64,000 nucleotides of DNA from Paraburkholderia phenazinium (GTDB lineage: Bacteria > Pseudomonadota > Gammaproteobacteria > Burkholderiales > Burkholderiaceae): contig NZ_FSRM01000001.1 in the NCBI RefSeq assembly GCF_900141745.1, forward strand, positions 1,178,001-1,242,000, in the 5' to 3' direction. This document shows, one piece after another, positions 38,468 through 48,695 of the stretch. Made by a program: the position numbers and the translations under genes. The notes beneath the pieces were generated by a model, which was not told where the DNA came from, did not search any database, and worked only from the letters and a program-made list of their open reading frames with translations. Each line of letters starts with the position of its first letter. The first letter of the stretch is position 1.

Positions 38468-40288
38468 ATGACCCAATGTTGCCCCGAGATGGTTCGCAAT
38501 CCTGCCTTTGATGCGCCGCATGTCGGCGATCCGCTCGACGTTGCTTTCGATGCGGGCGTCAACCTGGCCTTCGCAATTGCAGCGCCCACCGTACCGCCCC
38601 GCCTCACCGAACACTCGCGCCGCATGGCCCAGCGTATTTATCGGGTGGCCGAACGGGTGTATTGCGCGGTCGGTTACGCGATTGCCAATATCATCTTCGT
38701 GGTCGGCGACGATGGGATCGTAGTGGTCGATGCAACCGAAGCGGTATCGGCGGCGAAGCGCATCTACGAAGACTTTTGCGCAATCGATCCGCGGCACGCT
38801 ACGCTGCCCGTGAAGGCCGTTGTCTACACCCACAACCACACGGACCATACCGGCGGCGTTCGCGCGTTTGTCGACGAAGCGGCACTCGAAGCGGGGCAAG
38901 TGGAAATCATCGCGCATCGCACGCTGATGGACACGGTGATCAACAACGCGAATCTGGTGGCGCCGATTCTCGCCACGCGTTCAGCCTACAGCTTTGGCAC
39001 GCTGCTGCCCGCTGGCGCGACCGGCAAGGTCAACGCGGGGATCGGTCCGGTGCTGATCGCCGAACCGGCAAGCTTCTTCGCACCGACGCGCGTCTTCGAC
39101 GAGCGGCTCGACATCGTGCTGGCCGGTGTGCGTTTCGAGTTCCGCTATGCGCCGTCGGAAGCGGACGATGAAATCGTGATGTGGCTGCCCGACCTCGGCG
39201 TGCTGCTCTCGGCGGAAGTGATCCAGGGCGAGTGTCTGGCAAACGTGCATACGTTGCGCGGCACGCGCTACCGTGACCCCGTGCGCTGGTATCAGACCAT
39301 CGACATGATGCGCAGCTTCGGCGCTGCGCACATGGTGCCGGCGCATGGTCGTCCGGTTTCGGGCACGGCAGCCGTCGCCGATGTATTGACCGTGTATCGC
39401 GACGCGATCCAGTTCATCCACGATCAGACGATTCGTCACATGAACTTCGGCATGACGCCGGATGAACTTGCCGAAGCGATTCCTGCGTTGCCACCGCATC
39501 TTGCGCGGCATGCATGGCTCGGCGAGTACTACGGCACGGTCAAACATTCGGTGCGCCAGGTTTACTCGGGGCAACTAGGCTGGTTCGACGGCGATCCGGC
39601 GTCCCTCGACCCGTTGCCGCGCAGCGAGCGCACGCGCCGCATGATCGCCATGATGGGCGGTGCAGAGCAGGTGCGCGCCGCCGCGCGAATCGCGCTCGGC
39701 GACAGAGACTGGCGCTGGGCCGCGGAACTGGCGACGCTGCTGGTCCGGCTCGATGTCGAAGACGCCGACGCCCGCAGCATCAAGGCTACGGCGTTGCGTG
39801 AACTGGGCTACCTCACGGTGAACACCAACTGGCGCAACTGGTATCTGAGCGCAGCGCGTGAACTCGAGCGTGCGTATGAGGCGTTGCCATTTGCCGGCAG
39901 CGCGAGCCTCGCCTCGAGCGACGTGTTGCGGGCGCAACCGCTACGCAATGTATTCCAGCGTTTGAGTGTCTGCATCGATCCCGCCCGCTGTGCCGACCTG
40001 CACGTCACGCTCGTATTCCGAATGACCGATCGCAAGGAGAGCTACGCGCTGGAGTTGCGGCGCGGCATCTTGCAGGTGCATGAGCAGGCACCTGCAGCGG
40101 TCCAGTTGCAGCTCGCGCTCGATACGAAGACCTTGTATGACCTGCTTCGCGATATCGCCACACGCTTGCCGGCTGGACTGGAAAGCGGAACGGTTGCGCT
40201 CGAGCATGGCACGCGCGAGCAATTGAGCGCATTCTTCAATAGCTTCGATCAGCCGGCGCGGCGTATGCCGGCGCTCGCCGGCCGCTAG
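38468..40288 (+). CDS. SdsA-like alkyl sulfatase (metallo-beta-lactamase fold)
   Basis: The start at 38468 is fixed by AAGGAG at 38455-38460. The 606-residue protein has three parts seen in linear alkyl sulfatases: a metallo-beta-lactamase domain with the dizinc motif THNHTDHTGG, an all-helical dimerisation domain (around ERTRRMIAMMGGAEQVRAAA), and a C-terminal SCP2-like domain (VFRMTDRKESYALELRRG). Such enzymes release sulfate from alkyl sulfates such as dodecyl sulfate, giving an alcohol. No signal peptide is visible, unlike secreted SdsA1, so a cytoplasmic location is suggested. FadD follows 41 bases downstream. Confidence 0.88.
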   Translation: MTQCCPEMVRNPAFDAPHVGDPLDVAFDAGVNLAFAIAAPTVPPRLTEHSRRMAQRIYRVAERVYCAVGYAIANIIFVVGDDGIVVVDATEAVSAAKRIYEDFCAIDPRHATLPVKAVVYTHNHTDHTGGVRAFVDEAALEAGQVEIIAHRTLMDTVINNANLVAPILATRSAYSFGTLLPAGATGKVNAGIGPVLIAEPASFFAPTRVFDERLDIVLAGVRFEFRYAPSEADDEIVMWLPDLGVLLSAEVIQGECLANVHTLRGTRYRDPVRWYQTIDMMRSFGAAHMVPAHGRPVSGTAAVADVLTVYRDAIQFIHDQTIRHMNFGMTPDELAEAIPALPPHLARHAWLGEYYGTVKHSVRQVYSGQLGWFDGDPASLDPLPRSERTRRMIAMMGGAEQVRAAARIALGDRDWRWAAELATLLVRLDVEDADARSIKATALRELGYLTVNTNWRNWYLSAARELERAYEALPFAGSASLASSDVLRAQPLRNVFQRLSVCIDPARCADLHVTLVFRMTDRKESYALELRRGILQVHEQAPAAVQLQLALDTKTLYDLLRDIATRLPAGLESGTVALEHGTREQLSAFFNSFDQPARRMPALAGR

Positions 40289-40329
40289 CCGCCAGCGCCG
40301 CGAAGCGGGCACAAGGAGGAATCTGGGAG

Positions 40330-42012
40330 ATGGAAAAGATCTGGCTGAAGTCATATCCGCCTGGCGTGCCGGCGGAGATCGACGCCACACAATACGGTTC
40401 CGTGGCGGATCTGCTCGAACGCAGCTTTCGCGAGTATGCGGATGCCTGCGCGTTTATCTGCATGGGCCGCAAGCTGACCTACGCGGAACTGGACCGGCAA
40501 TCGCGCCACCTTGCCGCCTGGTTTCAGGCGCAGGGGCTTGCGCGAGGCACACGGATTGCCGTGATGTTGCCGAACCTGTTGCAGTATCCCGTGACGATGG
40601 CGGCGATCTTGCGCGCCGGCTGTGTCGTTGTTAACGTGAATCCGCTTTATACGGCGCGTGAACTCGAATATCAGTTGAACGATAGTGGTGCGGAAGCGAT
40701 CGTGATTCTCGATACGTTCGCCGCCACGTTGCAGGCCGTGCAGGCACACACTGCGGTGCGGCACGTAGTCGTGACCTCGGTTGCGGAGATGATGGGAGCA
40801 TCGCTGTCTGTCGCAGGCGAACCAGGTGCCGATGACGACGCGACGCGCTTGCATTCTCAGTCGCACTCCCGAGTCAGCCTGAGCGACGCAATCGCTCACG
40901 GCACGGAGTCGGGTTTCACACCCGTGCAGATCGCGGCGGACGAGGTGGCGGTCCTGCAATACACCGGCGGCACGACGGGCGTGTCGAAGGGCGCAACGCT
41001 GCTGCACCGCAATCTGGTGGCGAACGTGGTGCAGTCCGAGGTGTGGCGTGAACCGATCTACCGTGATCGCACCGACATCGGCCAGTACATCACCGTTGTC
41101 GCGTTGCCGCTGTATCACATCTTCGGCCTGACGATATGCGCGTTGCTGACGATGCGCTGCGGCGGCATGGGCATTCTGATACCGAATCCACGCGACATCT
41201 CCGGCATGATCGAGACGTTGCGCGGTTACGCGATCAATTCGTTTCCCGGCGTCAACACGATGTATAACGCGCTGCTCAACGACCCGGCATTCTCAACGCT
41301 CGATTTCTCGAAGCTCGTGCAGTCCACAGGCGGTGGTATGGCCGTCCAGCAAGCAGTCGCGCAACGCTGGCAGGCAGCGACGGGCGTGCCTATCGTAGAA
41401 GGATATGGCTTGTCCGAAACCTCGCCGTGCGCAACCACCAACCCGCCCACCGCGACCGCGTTTAACGGCACGGTCGGCTTGCCGCTGCCGTCGACCGAAG
41501 TGTCGATCCGCGACGACGCCGGCAACGAAGTGCCGCTCGGCCAGCCCGGTGAAATCTGCATTCGCGGTCCGCAGGTGATGGCCGGTTACTGGAATCGGCC
41601 TGACGAAACCGCGCGCGCGATGACGGCGGATGGCTTCTTCAAATCGGGTGACGTCGGGCTGATGAACGAAGCCGGTTTCGTGAAGATCGTCGATCGCAAG
41701 AAGGACATGATTCTGGTGTCGGGGTTCAATGTCTATCCGAACGAGATCGAGGACGTCGTGGCGAAGCACCCGGGTGTGTTCGAAGTCGTCGCGGTAGGTG
41801 TGCCGGACGAGCACACCGGCGAGGCGGTCAAGCTGTTTGTCGTCAAGCGCGATCCCTCGCTCAGCGAAACGGACATTTTCAGTTTCTGCAAGGAGCAGCT
41901 AACCGGCTACAAGCGGCCCAAGATCATCGAGTTTCGGTCCGAACTGCCGAAGACAAATGTCGGCAAGATCCTGCGCCGGGCCTTGCGTGATGAGGCTCAA
42001 AAGAAGGGGTAA
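40330..42012 (+). CDS. fadD: Long-chain fatty acid-CoA ligase
   Basis: The 560-residue adenylate-forming enzyme has the AMP-binding P-loop YTGGTTGVSKGA, the adenine-binding YGLSETSP, and the late GWF/hinge region SGDVGLMNEAGFVKIVDRKKDM-type sequence ending in KIL. It converts free fatty acids to acyl-CoA at the inner face of the membrane. AAGGAGG precedes the start. It could be read through from the alkyl sulfatase gene; the combination would allow alkyl chains to enter beta-oxidation. The N terminus MEKIWLKSYPPGVPAEI is typical of betaproteobacterial FadD. Confidence 0.92.
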   Translation: MEKIWLKSYPPGVPAEIDATQYGSVADLLERSFREYADACAFICMGRKLTYAELDRQSRHLAAWFQAQGLARGTRIAVMLPNLLQYPVTMAAILRAGCVVVNVNPLYTARELEYQLNDSGAEAIVILDTFAATLQAVQAHTAVRHVVVTSVAEMMGASLSVAGEPGADDDATRLHSQSHSRVSLSDAIAHGTESGFTPVQIAADEVAVLQYTGGTTGVSKGATLLHRNLVANVVQSEVWREPIYRDRTDIGQYITVVALPLYHIFGLTICALLTMRCGGMGILIPNPRDISGMIETLRGYAINSFPGVNTMYNALLNDPAFSTLDFSKLVQSTGGGMAVQQAVAQRWQAATGVPIVEGYGLSETSPCATTNPPTATAFNGTVGLPLPSTEVSIRDDAGNEVPLGQPGEICIRGPQVMAGYWNRPDETARAMTADGFFKSGDVGLMNEAGFVKIVDRKKDMILVSGFNVYPNEIEDVVAKHPGVFEVVAVGVPDEHTGEAVKLFVVKRDPSLSETDIFSFCKEQLTGYKRPKIIEFRSELPKTNVGKILRRALRDEAQKKG

Positions 42013-42134
42013 ACGCACTGCGGCCGGGTCGTGGCGAAGCTGGATAGCGACGCCGCCACCCTGCGCCGCTCTCAGCAGCATCGCGCGATTCCGGGTACAT
42101 TTACGTCCTCGACATCAAGCAACAGGAGTACACG

Positions 42135-42521
42135 ATGCGCCTTCTTCACACCATGCTCCGCGTGGGCAATCTGGACCGTTCGATCAAGTTCTACACCGAA
42201 TTGCTCGGCATGAAATTGCTGCGCCGCCACGATTATCCGGAGGGCAAGTTCACGCTGGCATTCGTCGGCTATGAGGATGAGAGCGTTGCCACCGCCATCG
42301 AACTCACCCACAACTGGGACACGGAATCGTATGACCTGGGCGACGCGTTCGGTCACCTCGCAGTCGAGGTCGATGACGCATACGCAGCCTGCGACAAGAT
42401 CAAGGCACAAGGCGGCACGGTGGTGCGCGAAGCGGGTCCGATGAAACACGGCACGACCGTGATCGCGTTTGTGACCGATCCGGACGGCTACAAGATCGAG
42501 TTCATTCAGAAGAAGAAATGA
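42135..42521 (+). CDS. gloA: Lactoylglutathione lyase (glyoxalase I)
   Basis: The 128-residue protein keeps all four metal ligands of Ni-type GloA at the expected positions: His5, Glu56, His74 and Glu122. It isomerises the methylglyoxal-glutathione hemithioacetal to S-lactoylglutathione in the cytoplasm. It has an ACAGGAG ribosome-binding site and lies 122 bases after fadD. Confidence 0.96.
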   Translation: MRLLHTMLRVGNLDRSIKFYTELLGMKLLRRHDYPEGKFTLAFVGYEDESVATAIELTHNWDTESYDLGDAFGHLAVEVDDAYAACDKIKAQGGTVVREAGPMKHGTTVIAFVTDPDGYKIEFIQKKK

Positions 42522-42586
42522 GCTTTGCGTGAGCTGCGCGCGGCGGAGTGAATTGCGCGAACCGGTGGCTACCACGGATACGAACG

Positions 42587-42985
42587 ATGAGCGACTCGAA
42601 TCCCTTCTTTGACGAGATCCAGGCTGTGAACGCCGAGGTTCAGGCCTGGTACGCCGGCACAGCAGGGCCCGGTGCGCTGGACCAATTGATGGCGCACTTC
42701 TCTCCGCAATTTTCGATGATTTTGCCGAACGGTGCGACGCTGGACTGGCCGACGCTGCGCGAGATTTTCGAGGAGCATGGCGGACAGCGGCCGAACTTCG
42801 CAATCGAGATTACGGGCAGTGCGTTCATCGCCCGGTATCCATCCGGCGCAGTGGTGACGTACATCGAACGGCAGTCCGACGGCGAGCACAACCGCAATGT
42901 GCGGCGCTCGACGGCGGTGCTGGAAATCGACGCGCACGGCAAGGTGCAGTGGCGGCATCTGCAGGAAACGTTCTGCGCGGAGTGA
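42587..42985 (+). CDS. NTF2/SnoaL-like domain protein of unknown function
   Basis: Started at 42587 (MSDSNPFFDEIQ), the protein has 132 residues. The pattern of an N-terminal helix with LDQLMAHFSPQFSMILPNG, followed by strands ending in VLEIDAHGKVQWRHLQETF, suggests the NTF2-like cone fold used by DUF4440 and SnoaL proteins. No catalytic residues can be assigned. It lies 65 bases after gloA on the same strand. The fold call is tentative. Confidence 0.6.
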   Translation: MSDSNPFFDEIQAVNAEVQAWYAGTAGPGALDQLMAHFSPQFSMILPNGATLDWPTLREIFEEHGGQRPNFAIEITGSAFIARYPSGAVVTYIERQSDGEHNRNVRRSTAVLEIDAHGKVQWRHLQETFCAE

Positions 42986-43020
42986 GTGAGCGCCTCGTGG
43001 ACAGCGAGGTCGCATCACCT

Positions 43021-43884
43021 TTAAAGCGTCGGCAACAGCTCGGGTGGATGATGCTTGAGCGTCTGCCGCGCTTCGCGGAACTCCGGGAAAATCGATTCCA
43101 CGGTCTCCCAGAAGCGCGGGCTGTGGTTCATCTCGCGCAAATGGGCGAGTTCGTGTGCCACCACGTAGTCGATGATCGACAACGGGAAGTGAATCAGCCG
43201 CCAGTTGAGGCGGATCTTGCCGTCGCTCGAACAGCTACCCCAACGAGTCGCCGCTGACGAAAGCGCGTAGGCGCGATAATTTACCCCCAGCTTTTCTGCG
43301 TAGATCGCGAGCCGCTCGCCGAACAGGCGCTTGGCTTCGCCTTGCAGCCAGCCTTGCACGCGGTCCTTGATCTGCTGCGGGTCGGCCTGCAACGGCAGTG
43401 GCAGCGCAAGCGCCGCCTGTGTCGCATCGAAGGCGAGCGTGCCCTGCGGCGCACCGAGCATCACGCGCACCGGCTGACCCAGATACGGCACCTGGGCGCC
43501 GTCTTTCCAGTCGACCTGCGGCAGCGCGCGCTGCTCGACACGGGTTTGCCATTCGATCAGCTTCGAGAAAATCCAGCGCTGCTTTTCGGTGATGGCGGTT
43601 TCGATGTCGGCCAGCGTGACCCAACGTGGTGCGGTGATCATCAGACCGCTGCTGTCGATTGCAAAACCGATCGAGCGTCGCGATGAGCGTTTGAGCTGGT
43701 AATGAAGCGTCTGCGCGCCCAGTGTCAGGCTGCGCAGTTTCGTGCCGTCGGGCGCGCGCGGCGTGTCCGGCTTCTGCGCTGAAGGCGGCGTGGACGGCGG
43801 GAGGGCCGGCTCTGCAAAGAGCGGCAGATCGAGTTGCCGGCTATCGAGCGCCGCAGCGGGCTGCGGCGTAGGAGACTTCTGCAT
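43021..43884 (-). CDS. YgjP-type M48-like metallopeptidase
   Basis: The 287-residue protein has a proline-rich N-terminal ~50 residues and a YgjP/SprT-like domain. The zinc motif is HELAHLREMNH, with RWGSCSSDGKIRLNWRLIHFP upstream, which is characteristic of the DUF45 family. Its substrate is not known. It is followed by no close minus-strand gene, and plsC lies 59 bases upstream, so it probably ends the glyQ-glyS-gmhB-plsC transcription direction. Confidence 0.85.
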   Translation of the reverse strand: MQKSPTPQPAAALDSRQLDLPLFAEPALPPSTPPSAQKPDTPRAPDGTKLRSLTLGAQTLHYQLKRSSRRSIGFAIDSSGLMITAPRWVTLADIETAITEKQRWIFSKLIEWQTRVEQRALPQVDWKDGAQVPYLGQPVRVMLGAPQGTLAFDATQAALALPLPLQADPQQIKDRVQGWLQGEAKRLFGERLAIYAEKLGVNYRAYALSSAATRWGSCSSDGKIRLNWRLIHFPLSIIDYVVAHELAHLREMNHSPRFWETVESIFPEFREARQTLKHHPPELLPTL

Positions 43885-43943
43885 CGGTTTCGGCTTCGGG
43901 CAATACGCCCCGGCGCAAATACGCCTTCGAGGGCGTGGGCGCG

Positions 43944-44702
43944 TCAGAATTGTGCGGCGGCGGAAGTGCTGTCCGCAGCACCGTACGCGGCGGGATCGAT
44001 GCGACGCATCTCAGCTTCGATCCACGTTTCGACGCGCGTGTTCACTTCATCGGGCGTGAGCCCCTTCGTGTCGATCGGTTTGCCGATCGACACTGTGACT
44101 ATACCCGCATATTTGAGAAACGAGTTGCGTGGCCACACACGTCCGGCGTTGTGAGCAATCGGCACGACCGGCGCACCGGTCGCCACCGCGAAACGCGCAC
44201 CGCCGGTTTTGTATTTGCCTTGCGTTCCGGTGCGCGTGCGTGTGCCCTCCGGAAACATGATGACCCACGCACCTTCGTCCATGCGCGCCTTGCCCTGCTT
44301 GATGACCGACTCGAACGCATATTTTCCGTCCTTGCGGTTGATATGCACCATCTTCAGCAGGCCGAGCGCCCACCCAAAAAACGGCACATAGAGAAGCTCG
44401 CGTTTGAAGACGTAGCACAGCGGGCGCGGCATCAATGCCGGGAACGCCACGGTCTCCCATGCAGACTGATGCTTCGATAGCAGCACGGCCGGACCGTCAG
44501 GCAGATTCTCGAAGCCTTCGATGCGGTAGTCGATGCCGTTCAGGCTGCGCACCACGGCGAGCGTCGAGCTGCACCAGCCGGCCGCCATCCAGTAGCGGCG
44601 CTCGGCGCGCAAGAACGGGAACGCGATGAAGCAGGCGATCGCGTACGGGATCGTGTAGACCACGAGGAAGATCAGCAGCAGCAGAGAACGGAGGAAGCGC
44701 AT
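43944..44702 (-). CDS. plsC: 1-acyl-sn-glycerol-3-phosphate acyltransferase
   Basis: The 252-residue membrane-associated protein starts with a hydrophobic helix (SLLLLIFLVVYTIPYAIACFIAFPFL). The acyltransferase motif I reads HQSAWE, an HX4E form in place of the common HX4D, and motif III is FPEGTRTRTG. It acylates lysophosphatidic acid to phosphatidic acid. It lies 39 bases downstream of gmhB on the same strand. Confidence 0.9.
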   Translation of the reverse strand: MRFLRSLLLLIFLVVYTIPYAIACFIAFPFLRAERRYWMAAGWCSSTLAVVRSLNGIDYRIEGFENLPDGPAVLLSKHQSAWETVAFPALMPRPLCYVFKRELLYVPFFGWALGLLKMVHINRKDGKYAFESVIKQGKARMDEGAWVIMFPEGTRTRTGTQGKYKTGGARFAVATGAPVVPIAHNAGRVWPRNSFLKYAGIVTVSIGKPIDTKGLTPDEVNTRVETWIEAEMRRIDPAAYGAADSTSAAAQF

Positions 44703-44741
44703 CGGCGGGGGAGTCAGTATTAGGGACGCGCTCGGTTCGCG

Positions 44742-45302
44742 TCAGGCTTGTTCTGTGGCAAGAAAGTCTAGCGCGAAGGCGCGCAGATCGTCATGAACCT
44801 TGGTGCCTTCGGGAAGGCCGCCCGCGTCGAGCGTCTGGCGTCCCTTGCCGGTCAGCACCAGATGCGTCTGGAAACCGAGTGCGGCGCCCGCCTGCAGGTC
44901 GCGCAACGAATCGCCGACGACTGGCGTTACCTTGGGATCGGCTTCGAACCGTTCGGCGATCGTCTTCAGCATGCCGGGCTTCGGCTTACGGCACTCGCAG
45001 TGGTCCCCTGCCGTGTGCGGGCAGAAGAATACTGCGTCGATGCGTCCGCCGACCGCTGCTGCCATGCGGTGCATTTTCAGATGCATCGCGTTGAGCGCGT
45101 TCATGTCGAACAGCCCGCGCCCGATGCCTGACTGGTTCGTTGCGATCGCGACGCGATAACCGGCCTGGTTGAGCCGGGCAATCGCTTCGAGACTGCCGGG
45201 TAGCGCGACCCACTCGTCCGGCGACTTGATGAACGCGTCCGAATCGACGTTGATCACGCCATCGCGGTCGAGGACAACGACTTTTTTAGGGTTGGTCGGC
45301 AT
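44742..45302 (-). CDS. gmhB: D-glycero-beta-D-manno-heptose 1,7-bisphosphate 7-phosphatase
   Basis: This 186-residue HAD phosphatase has the nucleophile motif VLDRDGVINVDSD near the N terminus and the zinc-binding insert CPHTAGDHCECRKPKPG that distinguishes GmhB from other HAD proteins. It removes the 7-phosphate in ADP-heptose synthesis for the LPS inner core. It sits between glyS and plsC, a common Burkholderiaceae order. Confidence 0.94.
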   Translation of the reverse strand: MPTNPKKVVVLDRDGVINVDSDAFIKSPDEWVALPGSLEAIARLNQAGYRVAIATNQSGIGRGLFDMNALNAMHLKMHRMAAAVGGRIDAVFFCPHTAGDHCECRKPKPGMLKTIAERFEADPKVTPVVGDSLRDLQAGAALGFQTHLVLTGKGRQTLDAGGLPEGTKVHDDLRAFALDFLATEQA

Positions 45303-45359
45303 AGCGCGGGCGCCTGGTTGCGCAGCTTGTTTGTCGGTTGTTCAGCGATTGTCCGGCGA

Positions 45360-47465
45360 TCAGGCTGCGAGTCTGGAAATGTCGGCGACGCAATTCATCT
45401 GCTGATGCAGTGCGCCGAGCAAGGCCAGACGGTTAGCCCGCAACGCTGGGTCTTCAGCGTTGACCATCACGTCGTTGAAGAAAGTGTCGACCGGTTCGCG
45501 CAACGCAGCAAGCGCTGTCAGCGCACCCGTGTAATCATGTGCCGCCAGTTGCGACTGGACGCGCGGCGCCACCTGTTCGAGCTGCGCGTACAAGGCTTTT
45601 TCCGCCGCTTCCTGCAGCAGATTAACTTGCACACCGGCCGCCGGCGCGCCGTCCGACTTCTTCAGGATATTCGAAATGCGCTTGTTTGCCGCGGCGAGCG
45701 AGGCTGCTTCGTTGAGAGCAGAGAACTCGCGCACTGCATCGAGACGCGCGACGATGTCATCGAGTCGCGTCGGGTTCAGCGCCAGCACTGCGTCGATTTC
45801 ACCGGCGGAGTAGCCACGCTCGCGCAGCAGGCCGCGCAGACGGTCCATGCAGAAATCGTAGATGGCCTGGGTCGAATCGGCGACGTTCGGCACGGCGGCG
45901 AACTGCGCGTAGGTGGTGCGCAGCAGTTCGACGAGGTCGACCGGCAACTGCTTCTCGACGAGGATCCGCAGCACGCCGAGCGCATGACGGCGCAGCGCGA
46001 ACGGGTCTTTCTCGCCGGTCGGTTGCAGACCGATGCCCCAGATGCCCACCAGCGTTTCGAGCTTGTCTGCCAGCGCGACGACCGTGCCGGTTGCCGTGGC
46101 CGGCAACGCGTCGCCGGAGAAGCGCGGCTGATAGTGTTCCGAGCAGGCCAGCGCGACTTCTTCCGGCTCGCCGTCGTGGCGCGCGTAGTACGTGCCCATC
46201 GTGCCTTGCAGCTCGGGGAATTCGCCGACCATGTCGGTGATCAGGTCGGCCTTGGCGAGCAGGGCGGCACGCCTGGCGAGCGCGACATCCGCACCGATCA
46301 ATGTGGCGATTGCACCCGCCAGCGCTTCGACGCGTTCGACGCGTTGCAGCGCCGAGCCGAGCTTGTTGTGATACACGACGTTGGCGAGCAGCGGCACACG
46401 GTCGGCGAGCGGTTTCTTCTTGTCCTGCTCGAAGAAGAACTTCGCATCGGCCAGACGCGGACGTACCACGCGCTCATTGCCTTCGATGATGTCGCCCGGC
46501 GTCGCGGTTTCGATGTTCGAAACAATCAGGAAGCGCGAGCGCAGCTTGCCGTTGGCATCGGTCAGCGCGAAGTATTTCTGGTTTGTCTGCATGGTCAGGA
46601 TCAGACATTCCTGCGGCACTTGCAGGAACTCGTCCTCGAAACGGCAGGTGTACACCACCGGCCATTCGACCAGCGAGGTCACTTCGTCGAGCAACGCTTC
46701 AGGCATCACGACCTGGTCACCCTCGGCTTGTGCGAGCAGGTGCGTGCGGATGGTTTCCTTGCGATCCGCGAAGCTCGCGACCACGTGGCCCTTGTGACGC
46801 AGCGTCTCTGCGTACGTGTCGGCGTGCTGGATCTGCACGAAGCCTTCGGACAGGAAGCGGTGGCCGAGCGTGGTGTCGTCGGAGTCGATACCGAGTGCTG
46901 TAACCGGCACGACCTGTTCACCGTGCAGGGCGGTGAGCCGCTGCGCGGGGCGCACGAACTGGATGTTGGTACCGTCCGGACGCTGGTATGTCATCACCTT
47001 GGGAATCGGCAGCTTCGAGACGGTCAGCGTTTCATCCAATGCAGCTTGCAGACCTTCGGCGAGCGTCGCGCCGGGGGCGGTATAGCGCAGGAAAAACGCT
47101 TCGGCCTTGCCGTCCGATGCACGCTCGAGATCGCTCACCGAGAAATCGGCGAAGCCTAGCGCGGCGAGTTTCTTGGCGAGCGGCGCGGTCGGCTGGCCGT
47201 CTTTATCGAGCGCAACAGACACCGGCAGCACTTTTTCCCGCACTTGCTTTTCCGGCGCAACGTCGCGAACATTCCTGATCGTGACGGCGAGACGGCGCGG
47301 CGTGGCATAGCGTTCGAACGACAGTTCGCCTTCGATCAGGTCGCGCGCGGCGAGGCGCTGGGCGATCCCTTCGGCGAAGGCGTCACCGAGACGCGCGAGC
47401 GCCTTGGGCGGCAATTCCTCAGTCAGCAGTTCGACGAGGAGGGTGGCGTGTTGGGGATGAGTCAT
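45360..47465 (-). CDS. glyS: Glycyl-tRNA synthetase beta subunit
   Basis: The 701-residue protein matches the bacterial heterotetrameric GlyRS beta chain. It begins [20 protein letters not shown], contains an HD-like core region and ends with the DALR-type anticodon-binding helical domain ([21 protein letters not shown]). It contributes tRNA recognition to the alpha2beta2 enzyme. The gene is 15 bases downstream of glyQ, so the subunits are made from one message. Confidence 0.97.
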   Translation of the reverse strand: MTHPQHATLLVELLTEELPPKALARLGDAFAEGIAQRLAARDLIEGELSFERYATPRRLAVTIRNVRDVAPEKQVREKVLPVSVALDKDGQPTAPLAKKLAALGFADFSVSDLERASDGKAEAFFLRYTAPGATLAEGLQAALDETLTVSKLPIPKVMTYQRPDGTNIQFVRPAQRLTALHGEQVVPVTALGIDSDDTTLGHRFLSEGFVQIQHADTYAETLRHKGHVVASFADRKETIRTHLLAQAEGDQVVMPEALLDEVTSLVEWPVVYTCRFEDEFLQVPQECLILTMQTNQKYFALTDANGKLRSRFLIVSNIETATPGDIIEGNERVVRPRLADAKFFFEQDKKKPLADRVPLLANVVYHNKLGSALQRVERVEALAGAIATLIGADVALARRAALLAKADLITDMVGEFPELQGTMGTYYARHDGEPEEVALACSEHYQPRFSGDALPATATGTVVALADKLETLVGIWGIGLQPTGEKDPFALRRHALGVLRILVEKQLPVDLVELLRTTYAQFAAVPNVADSTQAIYDFCMDRLRGLLRERGYSAGEIDAVLALNPTRLDDIVARLDAVREFSALNEAASLAAANKRISNILKKSDGAPAAGVQVNLLQEAAEKALYAQLEQVAPRVQSQLAAHDYTGALTALAALREPVDTFFNDVMVNAEDPALRANRLALLGALHQQMNCVADISRLAA

Positions 47466-47480
47466 CTGTTGGTATTCTCG

Positions 47481-48488
47481 TCAGTCCGCGTCGATCTTGC
47501 GTTCGACTTTGAGCGGCGGCGCCCAGGCGGGCATCGCGGCGTCCTGTTCGTCAGTCGTGAGGCCGGGCACACCGTGCACCGGATTGCCGAGCATCGGGAA
47601 GCCGAGCTTCTCGCGCGATTCGTAATAAGCCTGCGCCACCTGGCGCGACAGGTTACGAATGCGGCCGATATACGCCGCCCGCTCGGTCACCGAGATCGCG
47701 CCGCGCGCGTCGAGCAGGTTGAACGTGTGGCCGGCCTTCAGCACGAGTTCGTACGCCGGCAGTGCGAGCGGCACTTCCATCATGCGCTTCGCTTCCGCTT
47801 CGTAGCTGTTGAAGAACGTGAACAGGAGATCGGTGTTCGCGTACTCGAAGTTGTAAGTGGACTGCTCAACTTCGTTCTGGTGATACACGTCGCCGTATGA
47901 GAGGCGCCGCATTTCAGGACCGTTCGGGCCTTGCTCTTCCCACTCGGTCCACACCAGGTCGTAGACGTTCTCGACCTTCTGCAGATACATGGCAAGGCGT
48001 TCGAGCCCATAGGTGATTTCGCCGAGCACCGGCTTGCAGTCCAGACCGCCCACTTGCTGGAAGTAGGTGAACTGGGTGACTTCCATGCCGTTCAGCCAGA
48101 CTTCCCAGCCGAGACCCCACGCGCCGAGCGTCGGGTTTTCCCAGTCGTCTTCCACGAAGCGCACGTCGTTCTGCTTCAGATCGAAACCGAGCGCTTCGAG
48201 CGAGCCGAGGTACAGATCGAGGATGTTTTCCGGCGCCGGCTTCAACACCACCTGGTACTGGTAATAGTGCTGCAGACGGTTCGGGTTCTCGCCGTAGCGG
48301 CCGTCCTTCGGGCGGCGCGACGGCTGCACGTAGGCCGCGCGCCACGGTTCCGGGCCGACCGCGCGCAGGAACGTGTGGACGTGGGAGGTGCCCGCGCCGA
48401 CTTCCATATCGATCGGCTGGAGCAGCGCGCAACCCTGCTTGTCCCAGTAGGATTGCAGCGTCAGGATGATTTGCTGAAACGTGAGCAT
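47481..48488 (-). CDS. glyQ: Glycyl-tRNA synthetase alpha subunit
   Basis: Started at 48488 ([20 protein letters not shown]), the subunit has 335 residues; the longer frame upstream lacks homology. It holds the class II catalytic core, with motif 2 near [15 protein letters not shown] and the conserved [25 protein letters not shown] region. It works only with GlyS. The gene heads the glyQ-glyS-gmhB-plsC-ygjP run. Confidence 0.97.
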   Translation of the reverse strand: MLTFQQIILTLQSYWDKQGCALLQPIDMEVGAGTSHVHTFLRAVGPEPWRAAYVQPSRRPKDGRYGENPNRLQHYYQYQVVLKPAPENILDLYLGSLEALGFDLKQNDVRFVEDDWENPTLGAWGLGWEVWLNGMEVTQFTYFQQVGGLDCKPVLGEITYGLERLAMYLQKVENVYDLVWTEWEEQGPNGPEMRRLSYGDVYHQNEVEQSTYNFEYANTDLLFTFFNSYEAEAKRMMEVPLALPAYELVLKAGHTFNLLDARGAISVTERAAYIGRIRNLSRQVAQAYYESREKLGFPMLGNPVHGVPGLTTDEQDAAMPAWAPPLKVERKIDAD

Positions 48489-48569
48489 GAAGTGCCTTTC
48501 GGGCATGGAGGCCGCGCCGCTGGCGCCGGGGCGCGCGAGGCGGCCGTGGAGCAAAGTGCTAAACGGTAG

Positions 48570-48617
48570 ATTTTAACGGAAAGGGCGGGGGGTGAGGGTT
48601 TTTGGGGGTGGGGTGGG
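48570..48617 (-). promoter_or_regulatory. Likely glyQ promoter with overlapping G-rich tract
   Basis: On the minus strand TAAAAT (48575-48570) lies 81 bases before the glyQ start and could be its -10 box. From 48583 to 48617 the plus strand has at least five runs of three or more G with short loops, a pattern able to form a G-quadruplex, covering the expected -35 region. Confidence 0.45.
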
Positions 48618-48695
48618 AGGTTGGCTGTGCGGGGCGGTCATAGGAACACAAAGAGCCGAGATTTGCGGCCCTTTGTTACTTAAGCTCCCAAGAGA

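Noticed and set aside
45318..47159. A 613-codon plus-strand frame opposite glyS
   Set aside because: The real gene is glyS on the minus strand; the plus frame lacks motifs and a ribosome-binding site.
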